NCBI GenBank assembly: GCA_949751835.1
Contig: CATKHK010000083.1
Span: 62,001-126,000 of the forward strand
Length of the DNA: 64,000 bases
Direction: 5' to 3'
Source of the DNA: Blepharisma japonicum
Taxonomy: Eukaryota > Ciliophora > Heterotrichea > Heterotrichida > Blepharismidae
Shown piece after piece: positions 1 to 11,577 of the stretch. Positions within the stretch are counted from its first letter, which is position 1, and every line of letters begins with the position of its first letter. The notes under the pieces are model-generated. The model saw only the letters and a program-made list of their open reading frames with translations, was not told the DNA's origin and did not search any database. Made by a program: the position numbers and the translations under genes.

Positions 1-2358
1 TCCAAAAAGATTTTCTTTTAGTCTTAATGACTCTGCAGTTGCAGATTCCAAATCTTCTTCTAATTTTTTTATGTATTTCACATTCTCTTCGTTTTCAACA
101 GAAATTTTTGCTTTATCTCTAACAATAAATGATGTTTTTTTAGATAAAGAATCCAATTTATCAATAAGCTGAGATCGATCTTTCAATATTTCTACTTTCT
201 CTTTTGCAAGGAATTCTATATTTTGCTCAAGTTTTGCAACTGTTTCAGCATGCTCAGAATCTTTGTTATTTAATTGTTCTTCGTAAGCTTTTTTATTTGC
301 TTCAATTTCCATTTCTTTTTGTTGCAATTTTTCACTTATCGTCTCAGAATTACTTTTTTCTTTATTTATTGAAGATTTTAGATTTTCAAGCTCAATTTTG
401 TGGTTATTGCACAAAATTTCTATTTCTTCTCTTAAATCTTTAATTTCGCTGTCCTTGGCTTTACTTTGTCTCTCTCTAGTTATTAATTCTTTTTTAGCTT
501 TTTCAAGAACTTTAGAATAATCATTCATTTTGGATTTTATGGCTTGATTAATTTTTGCATTAATTCCTTCTTTAAGCATATTAAATTCTTTCCCACTGGC
601 AAGCAGTTCATTCCTCAAGGCTTGTGAAAGCTCTTTTATTCCTTTCAAATTTATTTTCTTCAAACTCTTATTAACCTTTGCCTTTGTTGCTTCTAATTGG
701 AGGGCTAAAAGTCTCGCATCTTCTTTAGTTTCTTTTAAATTTTCATTCAAAAGATGATTTTTTTCTTTTTCTGAGGCCAATTTCTTTTTGCTTTCATCTA
801 TTTGATTTGATAATTCAGATATCCTGAACTGTCGATCATTATTCTCAGCCTCAAACTCAGTTTTGCTTTTTTTAACCTCATCTCTTAAAGACCTATTTTT
901 ATTTTTTAATTCAATAATCTCATTTCTCATTTGATTGATATCTTGCTCTTGCTCAAGCATTAATTTATCAATTTCTTCTAAAAACGCTTTATGCTCGTCA
1001 TTTTTTTTATCCAATTTTGACTGATAATATGAATGGATTTTTTGAACCTCATTTTTTTTAAATTCATCAATCGCAGCTTGAGTGGATCCAGTTGATACCT
1101 GTTGGTTTTCTTGATTAAGTAGCTCAAGTCTTTCATTTTCACTTGTGAGAACTTCAATTTTTTCTTTAAGTTCCGTTATTTCTTCCATTAATTTTTGCTT
1201 GTCTATTATTCATAGATTTTCACCATCATTAAATTTATCAAGCTCAGCTTGCAGCTGAGCACACATAGCTCTATAGTCAACTTTTTTATTTATTTCAGGT
1301 CTATTTTCTACCTTCATTGCTCTAGAGCCAAACTGCAATGATGATATGCTTTCTTGAGCATGAGAAGAAGATGGCCCTATAGTAACGATTAAAGATGTTT
1401 TGGAATTTCCTCCTAAAGAGTCTTCTAATAAGCGTGTCAATTTAGAGTCACGAAAAGGGACATATTTTGCTTTTTTGTCTGCAAGTGCTTGAATACAGTT
1501 TCCTAAAGCTAACAATGCTAAGTTAATATTTTTCGCTTCATCAAGTCTGCTACCTACCGCTTTTGATTTTTTTACTCTTTCACTACCAGCTAAATCTACC
1601 AAATACAAAGTACTTCTAGTCATACTTTGATCAGGTGTTTCTCCTTGCTTTTCTAATGCTTCTAGCTCTTCTATTGTATATTTTTTTCTTTTTTCGAGTT
1701 TTACCATATAAACTGCATGAGATCTACTCGAATGAGAATTCATGCTTGTAAATGCTGTATTTCGGTTTCTGTCACCTATAACCATTAATTCCATGCATTC
1801 TTTGACAGTATTTACAGTGACCCATTGGACACCTGATAAATAAACCCCTTCGTCAGGGTCTTCTCTAATTTTCACTTGATTTTCATTGTCAGGAAATAAT
1901 AAGTCTTGTAGCATTTCCATATAAAGCTGGACAAAACCAACTTGTATTGAAAAGGTAAAGCCAGTATCTTCTTTTACGTGTTGAAAAATATGTTGAATTG
2001 ATCGTGGGATTACGCCTTTTTGTTCGCCAGATCCTCCCATCATTGTATGAGTTTTCCCAGTTCCGGTTTGCCCATATGCAAAAATAGTGCCATTGTATCC
2101 TTCTAATATGCTATTCACAACTGGCTGCCCAACTCTTTCATAAATCTCCTTTTGTGTTGCAGTTGATTCAAACACTGAATCAAACGTAAAAGTCTTTTTA
2201 TCACAATCTTTTTTAATTACGATCACACCTCTATTAGAATCAATTGTATCAATAGAAGTATCTTTCCCATATCGGCCTAAATCTTCATCATTAAAAGGAC
2301 GAACTCTTAAATGTACGTTAACTCTTTCCACTTTTCCACGTCTTTTGCCTTCTTGCAT
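1..2358 (-). CDS. Kinesin with N-terminal motor (C-terminal end outside window)
   Basis: This is a microtubule motor ATPase. The N-terminal motor domain covers about residues 15-365. The P-loop GQTGTGKTHT, the switch I-like NSHSSRSHA and the switch II DLAGSE are all visible. After the motor the frame passes one TGA (read as Trp, near position 1211) and continues without a stop as a long heptad-rich coiled coil to the left edge, so at least 785 residues are present and the tail is missing. Motor-first order means a plus-end-type N-kinesin layout. I cannot place it in a subfamily with confidence, although an ungrouped or ARK-like kinesin is possible. The start is the first ATG of the frame and lies only 29 bp from the start codon of the divergent FYVE gene. 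Confidence 0.93.
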
Positions 2359-2387
2359 GATTTATTATGAAATTAGTTGTAGTTTAA
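2359..2387. promoter_or_regulatory. 29-bp gap between two divergent start codons
   Basis: The kinesin (leftward) and the FYVE/CaaX gene (rightward) start on either side of this gap. Any shared promoter core must fit here or reach into the coding regions. No motif is recognisable, and the role is inferred from position only. Confidence 0.4.
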
Positions 2388-3419
2388 ATGGAAACGAATG
2401 AAAACCATATAGAGAGATCTATGATTAGAAGAGGATCAGCCATTTCTGAGTCTACACTTGTAACAATAGAATCTTTAGCTGACCCTTCTATTAATACAAA
2501 AGCTTGAAAAGATGACACAAATTGTATTGTATGTCATTGTAAGTTTGGCAAAGGAATAAATCAAGCTGCTAAATATTTTTGTAAATTTTGCTTTAGAGGG
2601 GTTTGTGCTAATTGCTCGGAAAATAGATTTCCAATTGTTGGACTGAAAGATACACAAAGATGCTGCGATAATTGCTATGAAACTCAGTCAAAAAGTAATG
2701 ATGGCGGAATTTTGGATAGGAGGAGTTATTCTATTCATTCAAATTCTAATGATTCTTTAAAAGAAAAAATCAAAACTGTCGCGTTGCTTGCATATGAAGA
2801 AAGGAATAAGCGAAAAGAAATAAGAAATAAAATAAAAATTTTAGAGGAAAATATAAAAGAAGCAGAAACAGAGATTAACGAATTGAAAATTAATAAAAAT
2901 ATAAAAAGAAAAGAAAATTTTGATAGAAAAATTGACGATCTAATACATGAAAATGAGTTTCTGAAAAATGAAAAAAATACGCTAAAAGAAGAGTTATCAG
3001 AAAAAGATGAAAAAATCGCCACACTTCAAAGGAATATTAGAAATTTAGAGCAAGAAAATCATGAAAAAGAAATATTAAACAAGAAATTAGAAAACAAAAA
3101 TAAGGAATTGAAGCAGTGATTAAAAAGAATTGAAAATGAAAGAATTGCTGATACACAGCAGATCATGGATGGTCTGCAAATTTTGAAACTCCAATTGGAA
3201 GAAGAACAAAGACAAAATAAAAAATTAATTGATGCTTTGCAAAATAAAGAAAATAAAGAAGATAAAGAAAAAGAAGAAAAAGAATTTTTGAAAATAAAAG
3301 AAATTGAAAAAATAAATACACAAAGAGAAAAAATGGTTAAAAGCACTGTTAATCTTAGTGTTTGTGAGAGTCCTGATGAAATAATTAAGGAGGATAAGTG
3401 TAAATGCCAAATTTTTTAA
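2388..3419 (+). CDS. FYVE-related zinc finger, coiled-coil protein with C-terminal CaaX box
   Basis: The product is 343 aa. Residues about 40-100 hold a FYVE-like zinc finger with eight cysteines in CxxC pairs, preceded by a WxxD-like WKDD. The basic RRHHCR patch of classical FYVE domains is replaced by a YFCKFC sequence, so phosphoinositide specificity is uncertain. Residues about 110-330 form a very charged Lys/Glu coiled coil. The protein ends CKCQIF, a CaaX-type box (C-Q-I-F) that predicts prenylation. Two TGA codons are read as Trp, one of them the Trp of WKDD. A zinc finger plus a lipid anchor joined by a coiled coil suggests an endosomal tether or scaffold, which is inference. No kinase or GTPase domain is present. 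Confidence 0.82.
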
Positions 3420-3830
3420 TAATTTTATGAATACTGAAAATTCAATTTTCAAATTAGATAAACAAATTTAAATGGAAAATATATATTTTGATAGTTTCAA
3501 GGATAAGCAATTCTGAAAGATTAATGAAAAAAAATAGCGATAATATCCTGGCCATTTAATTAAATATAAAAGAGTTCAAAATATCCTCAAAGAGCAGCCA
3601 TAAATTTAAATCAACTAAATTTTAGACTTATTTTAAGCTATTATATTAGACAATTACGGTTAACTTTTAAGCACTTTCACTATTGGCCGCTAATTTTTTA
3701 AACCCCAATAACCTTATTCCTAAAAATGTTTTTTTCATATCATATTTTCTATACTGGCTAATTTTGTCTCTGAAAATCGCCATAAGGCAATTAAGGTTTC
3801 AAGCTAATGGGTAAAAGATAAATAAAAATC
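3420..3830. other. Intergenic, AT-rich, nothing recognised
   Basis: This stretch lies between two rightward genes. Both strands carry frequent TAA/TAG in all frames. It presumably holds the 3' end of the FYVE gene and the promoter of the kinase gene. No repeat or RNA gene is seen. Confidence 0.6.
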
Positions 3831-6098
3831 ATGGGTATTTGCGCATGTAAAGTTAAGGTCATTACTCCGGTCCCCACATCTCAAACAACTGTCCGAACGG
3901 TCCCAAAAATCAAGAAAGTGCTCCTTAAATGTAAAAACCATTCAGTCACGAAAGATGAATTAAGAGTATTAAAAGATCTCTACAAAGACTTATCAAGGAA
4001 AACAAGCGACGACGAAGCTATCGACAAAAACACGTTTATCCAATTTTTTTCGCTGCCTGTAACTTATAAGTAGGGTCTCCTCGGAGAAAGGCTTTTTCAA
4101 AAATTTGATACATCAAAACAGGGCTCAATAAATTACGAAGACTTTCTGTTAGGGTTATCGTCCTTCAGCAAAGGAACACTTGAAGAAAAATATAAAATTA
4201 TTTTTGACCTGTATGATTTGAAAGAAGACGGTGTTATTGACAAAAATGAATTAGTTACTATTGTATTTTCTATTTAGATTCATAATACTTATAAAGAAAC
4301 TGCAGATTTGCTTCCACTGCCAACATCTACAACTGATACTTCTGGAGGACAGGATTTATTTATACAGCTAGGAGCGCCTATAAAACCTCCAATGAGAAGA
4401 ATCGAAAAAAGAAGGACAACTTCGGCGTTTCCTGATGAAGAATACCCAGTAAACAAAGAAAAATCAGTTGCTACTCAATTTCAAGAAAGAAGAGTTCAGA
4501 TGATTGCTGCACATATTTTAGATACCTTTGGTGATAAAAATACCTTGACTTTTCAAGATTTTACTCATTTTTTAAGCCAACACCCTAAAATTTTCGAAGT
4601 TTTTAGAGCATCTTATAAAGAAGATATTTGGTTTGGAGTGCAGCCAGATGTAACAATAATAAGAGAAAGAAAACAGAGAAAAAGATGCCGAACTATCGGT
4701 GGGTTGGTGTCTGCACAAACTTTTGCTGATTTTCGACTTGATAAATTTCCATCAATTAATTCATGCGATTTTTCTGGATTTTTGTATCAGAAAAATAAAG
4801 AAACTAGTGTTTTTGAGAAAAAATTTGCAGCGTTAAAGAAAAGCTTGCTATTAATTCATGAAAATCCTGAAGATAAAATGCCGTCTGGAGTAATTTTTAT
4901 GGATGGCTGCTATGTGGATATTATAGGAGACTATTATGTTTCAAAAAAATTTGGAATTTCAATTTCACACGAATCCAGCGCTTATAATGAAATTAACCTA
5001 TGGTTTGACTCTCGAAAAGAACGAGATGAATGAATTAAACTATTAGAAATCGCTGCAAAAACCAGAAAATTTAAAGAGTTCTATGAATTAAAAGAAAAAA
5101 TTGGCCATGGACGATATTCTGATGTCCATATTGTAATAGAGCATGCGTCAAATAAAAAATATGCAGTGAAAATAATTACAAAAGCAAGGCTCTCTCACAA
5201 TGAGTCTGAGATGCTTAGAAGCGAAATTGCTATTATGAGGCTTTTAGATCATCCAGGCGTAATACAGTTAAAAGAAGTTTTTGATACTAAAAAACATATG
5301 TTGATTGTAATGGAGCAGGTATGTGGAGGAGAATTATATCAAAGGATTGTAAATAGAAAATATTTTACTGAATACGCCACAAGCCAAGTAATAAAACAGC
5401 TACTTGAAGTCGTTAAATATCTGCATGACGTTGGAATTATCCACCGAGATATAAAGCCAGAAAACATTTTATTAGTTGATGACTCAGAAGTCCCCAAAAT
5501 CAAGCTTGCTGATTTTGGGCTTTCCCAGCTTGCTTTACCAGGGACCTTGCAAACTTTATCATGTGGGACATTAGGATATGTCGCTCCTGAGGTATTAGCA
5601 AAAAAAGGATATGATAATAAAGTCGATTTATGGAGTATTGGGGTTATCGCTTATTTGATGCTACATCATAGATTACCATTGGATCACCCAGAAAAGCACG
5701 AATTAATTGAAATGACCCTAAAAGCTCCTATAGATTTCAGCATTGACCATTGAAAAAGGTTTTCACCTCAAGCTTTGGATTTTGTACAAAAATTATTAAA
5801 TAGAGATCCAAGCGAAAGATTGTCAGCTGAAGAAGCATTGCAGCATGAATGGGTTAAAAATCCAGACGGATTTATCAGAAAAAGCACGTTCAGAGAAACC
5901 ACAAGAGACAACTCGATTTCTGTTGATTCTCATCTATCAGGACTGCTATATCATCCTGAATTCACAGAATCTTCTAGCACGATAGATAAAAATCATAGAT
6001 ATGCAGTTCAAAGCTTGCCAGAGCTATTAGCTCCTGATATAATGTCTTTTGATAGGTTTTCTTCTAACTGCAGCTCATCCATGCAAGTGCAATCATAA
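3831..6098 (+). CDS. EF-hand / PH / CAMK-type kinase (CDPK7-like)
   Basis: Two 15-nt introns (4059-4073, 4263-4277) and two TGA-Trp codons give a 745-aa protein. It begins MGICAC, which suits N-myristoylation at Gly2 with neighbouring palmitoylatable cysteines. EF-hands lie in the first ~250 residues: a loop starting DTSKQGSINYED and a canonical DLKEDGVIDKNE, plus two degenerate ones. A PH domain spans about 300-410; its C-terminal helix contains a Trp encoded by TGA (RDEWIKLL). The protein kinase domain spans about 412-665 with GHGRYSDV, HRDIKPEN, DFG and CGTLGYVAPE. EF-hands before a PH domain before the kinase is the order known from apicomplexan CDPK7, not the usual kinase-then-EF-hand CDPK. 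It should be a membrane-attached calcium- and phosphoinositide-responsive kinase; this function is inferred. Confidence 0.9.
4059..4073 (+). other. 15-nt intron 1 of the CDPK7-like gene
   Basis: The sequence is GTAACTTATAAGTAG. Removing it joins FFSLP to GLLGERLF in frame and completes an EF-hand region. Confidence 0.9.
4263..4277 (+). other. 15-nt intron 2 of the CDPK7-like gene
   Basis: The sequence is GTATTTTCTATTTAG, the only one of the set with T rather than A at position 4. Removal joins the second good EF-hand to the following helix. Confidence 0.9.
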
Positions 6099-6202
6099 CG
6101 GCTATTGATGCATTGAAATATTTTCCTAGCATAAATTATAAGATGTTTTTTAAAGATAAATGTTAATTAAATCCTATTGTTTATGTATAATAATTATATT
6201 GC

Positions 6203-7048
6203 CTAAATTGATGGAACTAGATTTTGTATATCTATATGCTGGTATAGCTGAAGAATACAGTCTTGCAGCTCATCTGATGCTATATTTATATCATCATTAA
6301 CTAAGAATTTCCTAAATAAATGCTGGTTTGAGGCTGCAAAATTCATTTCTGAGTCAGCATTTTTTGCTCTAATAGTGATGGCTTCTTCGCTATCTTTTCC
6401 TCTACTCCTAAGTCTTTGTACTAGCTGTTCTGTACTTTTTGGCTGAACGAAAATTGAATTGATTTGTAGCCCGCTATTTGAAATAGTCTTGACTCCTTGT
6501 ACATCAATATCCATAATACAAATTTTCCCCTTCTTCTGTATATTTTCTATAGCCTTTTTGCTTGTCCCATAAAAATTCCCATGGACCTCGGCCCATTCCA
6601 CAAATTCTCCTTTTTTTACCTGGTCCATAAATTCTTCCCTTGTTAAAAAGTAATATTCAACTCCATGAGTTTCCCCATTTCTTGGCTTTCTTGTAGTAGA
6701 AGATATAGAAAACTCAAAATTGCTTGGGAAATTTTCAATCATTTTTGTAATAAGCGTACTTTTTCCAACCCCTGAAGGGCCGACAATGGCTAATGGCTTT
6801 AAGTAGTTATTTCTTGTCTGATTAGGGAATTTTCAGTCAAGGAAAGAAGAAATGTGGGTATGGTGTAGGGCTTTGTCGTAAAATTTAAAATACTGTTTAA
6901 TAGAGGAGTGGACAGGTTCAAGGGTAAGCTTTGAGTGGTGATGGGTTGAATAGTAGGTATAAAGATTGGGAGTCAAAACATGAGGTGAAAAAGTCTTTAT
7001 CCTCAGTGCTGAAGAGTAGCGGGCATAGAGCTCTAAGCTTGTTTTCAT
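6203..7048 (-). CDS. GUK1: Guanylate kinase with N-terminal extension
   Basis: This enzyme phosphorylates GMP to GDP with ATP. The 281-aa product has the P-loop GPSGVGKST at about residue 90. It is followed by the GMP-binding STTRKPRNGE and GVEYYFLTREEF segments and the EWAEVHGNFYGTSK segment typical of the family. One TGA is read as Trp just before the enzyme domain. The first ~70 residues are an extension rich in Ser, Tyr and His that is absent from soluble guanylate kinases. It could be an organelle-targeting presequence, or translation might start further in, though I see no better Met before the P-loop. The gene converges on the kinase gene (104 bp apart) and is divergent from the PH-FYVE gene (40 bp). 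Confidence 0.93.
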
Positions 7049-7088
7049 CAGATTTTTTATTATATTTTAATTAGAAGAGTCATATTGA
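7049..7088. promoter_or_regulatory. 40-bp gap between divergent start codons
   Basis: This gap separates the guanylate kinase and PH-FYVE start codons and is AT-rich. A shared promoter is inferred from position, and no motif is identified. Confidence 0.4.
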
Positions 7089-7622
7089 ATGGGGCCAAAA
7101 CCTTCAAAACACGTGGAATATGATCGAAATGATATAAAAACCCAAGGATATATATCAATTACTACTAAAGAAAAAGAAAAAAAGAGATATTTCAGACTTT
7201 CCCATAAATCGCTGAAATATTCAGATGGCCAAAGCAATCCTTCTAAAAATAAAGCATTTTTCGATAAAAATTTTAAAATTCAAATAGAAAACCCTGATGA
7301 AGCTATTTTAGTACTTGAGGTAAAAAACATTAGAGGCCAAATTCAACAGTGGCAATTAAAATTTGAAACAAATGAGGAATATTTAAGCTGGGTAAGCTTG
7401 ATTAAGAAGGCAAAAAGACCAATATGAGAGGACCCAGTTGAAAATACTACTTGCAAGCAATGCAATGCAGAATTTAGTGTTTCTAATCGGCAGCATCATT
7501 GCAGAAAATGTGGACAGGTTTATTGCCATCTGCATTCCACAAATAGAATAGTTATACCAGAGTTAGATTATAATTTGCCAGTTAGAGTATGTGATAATTG
7601 CTTTAATCTCAAGGATTCCTAA
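7089..7622 (+). CDS. Small PH-FYVE protein
   Basis: The product is 177 aa and consists almost entirely of two phosphoinositide-binding modules. A PH domain covers about residues 15-110, ending in a helix with LSWVSLIKKA. A TGA-encoded Trp begins the WEDP motif of a canonical FYVE finger at about 115-172, with RQHHCRKC and RVCDNC signatures and all eight zinc ligands. This matches the short PH-FYVE (phafin-like) arrangement known from animals, where such proteins act on endosomes and autophagy through PI3P. It starts MG and has a basic N terminus, but myristoylation is not clearly predicted. It is the second FYVE-type gene within 5 kb, and the two differ in build and look unrelated beyond the finger. 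Confidence 0.9.
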
Positions 7623-7874
7623 TAAGCTAATCTTTAACTTAAATAATTATTTACGATCGGCAAATATTACATTGATGAGCACATATATATTGATTAGCGG
7701 ATGTTTATTATATATTTTTTCTTTACATACTAAAATATCAGCTATATTTATTGTTATGTCTTTATTATAAAAATATGAATATTATGCAAAGTGATTTAAT
7801 TTGCTCATAAATATAAGTTGAGCTTTTTATCTAAATTGAATATTAAACAGTTGAATTTTTAAATTTGAGTAAAA

Positions 7875-8933
7875 ATGATTGCTGAAAATGAAAAAGACTC
7901 TGATAGTGATAGTGAAGCAAGTCAGCATATTGATCCTATAAATCAACTTATTTTAGAAACTCTAAGGAAGAAGCCTGTAAACTCTGAATATTTTTCAGTC
8001 TTAAAACGAATAAAACCAGGATACAGAGTCCGACAAAGAGATAAAGATTTTTATAATAAATCCCCTGAAGCAGTTTCTGAAAGATCCAAAAACTACCTAA
8101 CAGAAGCCGGTTTTTCCTATGGCCGATTTCACTTTTCAGACCCTCTCAAAGATCAGCGTGCCGGACGTCCTCGAATCCGAGCTACAGGTCCTATAATTGA
8201 ACAGCCAGTCGAAGATCTTCCACCAATAAAATTCAATGATAAATTTATCCCAAAAATAATTGAAGGTTTTCGCAAGCCCTCCCCAATAATTCCACAAAAA
8301 ATAGAGTCCATCATAAAAACCCATAGAGACTGAAATTTAGATTCTCAAAGAAATGAATCCCCAAGCCAAATAAAGGCAAAAGAATATTTAATGTATGTCA
8401 ACTGCATCAGTCCAGAAGAAAAAAGCCATCTCAAAGCCAAAATAATAGCTGACATGAATTCTTATAAAAAAAAACTAGAAAAAAACGCAGACAGTGAGGT
8501 TGCACAATTAAATGAGCGAGGAATGTTTTCAAGCCAAATAAATAAAACTAGGGTGCAAGCAATGATTGCTGTGAGACTGCAAAATAAGAGAATGAGTCTT
8601 AGCCCAGTTTTGAGAGCGGCAAAAGAAGAGTTATCGAGGAGTAAAATGCATCAGTTTACAGTTTTTCCAATAAAAACTAATTTGATTGAAGAGAGTGAAG
8701 TCATTGAGCATGAAAGAGGCAAAAAGCTCCTTAAAGTAATTGAAGGAGCAGTTGCGAAAAAGATTGTAAGAAATAAGAGAAGAAAATCAAGCTCTCTTCA
8801 AGATGAGCTGCAATATAAATCTGAATGGACAGAAGCAATAAATGCATCTGTTCACGAAACAATGGAGCATTGTAGACCTGATTCAAGAATAACAAATCTT
8901 GGGCCGCTGAGTTTAAATAATTCTGTGCTTTAA
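7875..8933 (+). CDS. Unknown charged protein, 352 aa
   Basis: No family is recognised. The frame is open across one TGA-Trp (near 8331) from the ATG at 7875 to TAA. The N terminus is acidic with Asp/Ser runs. The middle (about residues 35-150) is basic and proline-rich, and the rest is predicted helical with many Lys/Arg and no membrane segment. Its stop lies only 11 bp from the stop of the convergent START gene, so the 3' ends of the two transcripts must abut or overlap. Codon use resembles that of its neighbours, which supports a real gene. Confidence 0.75.
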
Positions 8934-8944
8934 TAATTTTTTAA

Positions 8945-10000
8945 TTACAGTCCTTTTGAAATAAAATAATTTTCAAGTACTCTTTCTATATGACCGTACA
9001 ATTCTCTATTTTCAGGGGCCTCCAGCCTTTTCTGCCACTCACTTCCTTCAAAATTTTTTGCATGCTTAATTATAAGCCTAAACCCAATTTTTGCCAATTT
9101 TTTCGTAAAATAATTCAAAATCGAATAAGGAATAAACTTAATGCTTGGGTCAAAATTTGATATAAATTTTACATATGTCCTGCATCTGTCTATAGGCTTT
9201 ATCATACACCCAAGAAATGTAACTCTGGCCCTTATAGTTCTTCCTTTAGCAGGTAAAGTGACTCCTTTAAAGGTATCCTCATTATCACAGGATCTACAAA
9301 TAATCATAATGGCTCCATGAGTTTGCAATAAATCAGCCCCAAATCCATATAAGCACGTTTCTCTTCTCGCAATCTTACTTACATTGAATTCTTGGGTTAC
9401 AATTTTTCTTGCCCTTGAAAGTTGTTTTATTAATGAAGATTTTTTACAAAAAGGAATTCACAGAGGATATAAATCATGTTCATAAATCAGTGTCAAAATA
9501 TTAAAGACTGGAACCTCAAATTCAGTTTCTGAAAGTAAAGATATTGTAGGTGTACCAGGAACAGCTTTAAAACTCAGTTTGATTGGGTCTTTAGAAGGAA
9601 CTGGGGTCCAGGCTTCTTTATCTTCAAATTGGTCATAAATTGCTTGGATTTCTTGGTAATCTTTTTCTATTTCTAATAAATCAGGGTAATGGTCGATACT
9701 TCCTCCGCAGGACGCTTTGAAATGGTTAAGCTCTAATAAAGCGTCATATATTTTATCATCATAATAAAGGTTCATTATTTTGGAAACATTCTCATTGTGC
9801 AAGGAATCCAATAAGACGTTTTCACCTATATTTTTTATAACATTTTCATTTCCCTCTACAAGTTGGTTATTCTCAATTTCTGGGTTAATATCTTTACAGT
9901 CTTCGTCTGAAGATTGGCAGCCAGTAATTGCAGGGTCTTCAATAGGTATATCTTCAGGATTGCTTGGAGAAATATATCCAACTGTCGCCAATCTTTCCAT
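8945..10000 (-). CDS. START-like lipid-binding domain protein
   Basis: The protein is 351 aa. The acidic N-terminal ~125 residues are of low complexity. From about residue 130 to the end the pattern fits a START domain: a β-strand segment WTPVP...LSFKAVPG, a helix FEVPVFNILTLIYEHDLYPLW (its Trp encoded by TGA), then strands around RARVTFLGCMIKPID and a long C-terminal helix. START domains bind a single lipid or sterol in a hydrophobic cavity, and the ligand cannot be told from sequence. The gene is leftward, and its start codon lies 17 bp downstream of the stop of the kelch gene on the same strand, so the two may be very tightly spaced transcripts. Confidence 0.72.
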
Positions 10001-10017
10001 ATTATATTATTAGCTTA

Positions 10018-11268
10018 TTAAAACTCTAAAGCAAAATCTTGCGTAAACTCGTTTCTGTCAATTTTTCCTATGATACTTCTATTCTTGACTATATAAGACT
10101 GATAAAAAAAGCACCCTTCATTTTCTAATGGCCTCATCCTCATCCATTCTGAATTTTTAACATTAACCATATCTTTTAAATTGTAATATTCCTCTTCATT
10201 GTGCCACCCTCCAAAACAAATCACACTTGAATTAGTCAAACTAATTAACCCTACTGCCGCACTTTCATATGGCAATTTAATTTCAAGCAAAATCCATTCA
10301 TGATTTTCATATTTTTCTATAGTATCTACCTCGAATCCTCCAAATACATATGCAATATCCCCCATCATTACAGCTGAAGGAGTGCTTCTTTTTCGGTTTA
10401 AGCTAGAAATTTGTCTTCATTTTTCTTTTTCGAAAATTTCTACAGTGGCTAAATCATTTTCTCCATCAAATCCTCCTATAACTGCTGGCCAGCCTTCAAT
10501 TCATGTACAGGCATGCCACTGTCTTTCCATTATCATATTTTCTAAAGGAGTTACAGAGAATTGTTCAGTGTCTAAAAGGACTGCGCGTTTTCGGGCTGTT
10601 TCGCCTCCAGTTACAAGTATTGTTGTTGGGCTGACTTGGAGAAGCCTTAATGTGAAATCATCAAAATTAAATAATTTTTTTTCAGTACATCCATTATTTA
10701 CAACAATGTTTTTATCTGTATCTAAGTACATTAAATGGTCATTGTAGCCATTAATTAAGTGGGATAAAGGTGAATAATGTAAAGTAAAGAAGGGGTCTAT
10801 TATGATTGTTGCATGAAAAGTAGGGTAATTTCATTCTTCAAGGCATTTTCCGGTATAGTTAAAATCCGATTTTAGAAGGTTTTCCAAGGGGGTGTAAAAT
10901 TTTTTGTCAGGAAGGTCATCTATTGTATTGAGCCGTTGAAGAGTTTCTTCACACAATTCAATTATTTCATTCATATGGGTTAAAATGTATTCTGTTTCGG
11001 CTTGTATAGTTTTAATTAAAGCTGAAGATTGCTGATTTACCATTGATATTTGATTATAAGTATTGTCTTTTATGAATTGTAATTTTTGGATAATGAAATT
11101 TTTTGATTTCAGATTTATTTTAAGGAGACTTGTAAGGTTGTGATCTGTTAAAAGATTTTCGAGGAGATGGAGAGAAAGATGTGTGTCACACAATCTAAAT
11201 AAGGCTCCTTTGCAATCGCAGGATTGCTCAGCAATTGCATCACAGTCTGTTTCTTCACAAGTGTTCAT
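10018..11268 (-). CDS. B-box-like / coiled-coil / kelch protein
   Basis: The 416-aa product starts with a short Cys/His-rich segment (CEETDCD...CDCKGALFRLCDTHLSLHL) that resembles a B-box zinc finger. A helical coiled-coil stretch to about residue 140 follows, then a set of kelch-type β-propeller blades from about 170 on. The blades show GG pairs followed by spaced Tyr/Trp, such as VIGGFDGENDLATVEIF and VFGGFEVDTIEKY. Three TGA codons are read as Trp, each at a plausible blade position. Kelch propellers bind proteins, often as substrate receptors or actin binders, and there is no BTB domain here. The gene at 43177-44886 has the same architecture and is a likely paralogue. Confidence 0.78.
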
Positions 11269-11577
11269 TTATGTCAGATATTATAAAGACTATTAATAAA
11301 TAAACGAATAATTATCATAATAATTTTAAATTTTAATCTATATAAAAATTTAAGGGCATTTTGTTAGTGAGATTAAAACATATTTCAATAATTCCTATAT
11401 TAATTCAAAATACAATTAATTATTACAGTCCATGGTATTATTAATTTTCGATATAGTAAAAATTCAATTACTTTATTTTTAACAATTTTTGGAGTATGCA
11501 ATTGTGGAAATTATAGGAATAAATCAATTTTATATATCTGATTTAAATAGTTTATAAAGCTTGCTAAAGTTATCTAA
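11269..11577. other. Intergenic between divergent kelch and PPWD1 genes
   Basis: These 309 bp are very AT-rich and hold the promoters of both flanking genes by position. No ORF, repeat or RNA gene is seen. Confidence 0.6.

Noticed and set aside
2712-3419. Two separate coiled-coil genes
   Set aside because: They share one frame across a TGA-Trp and continue upstream into the FYVE-like finger from the ATG at 2388.
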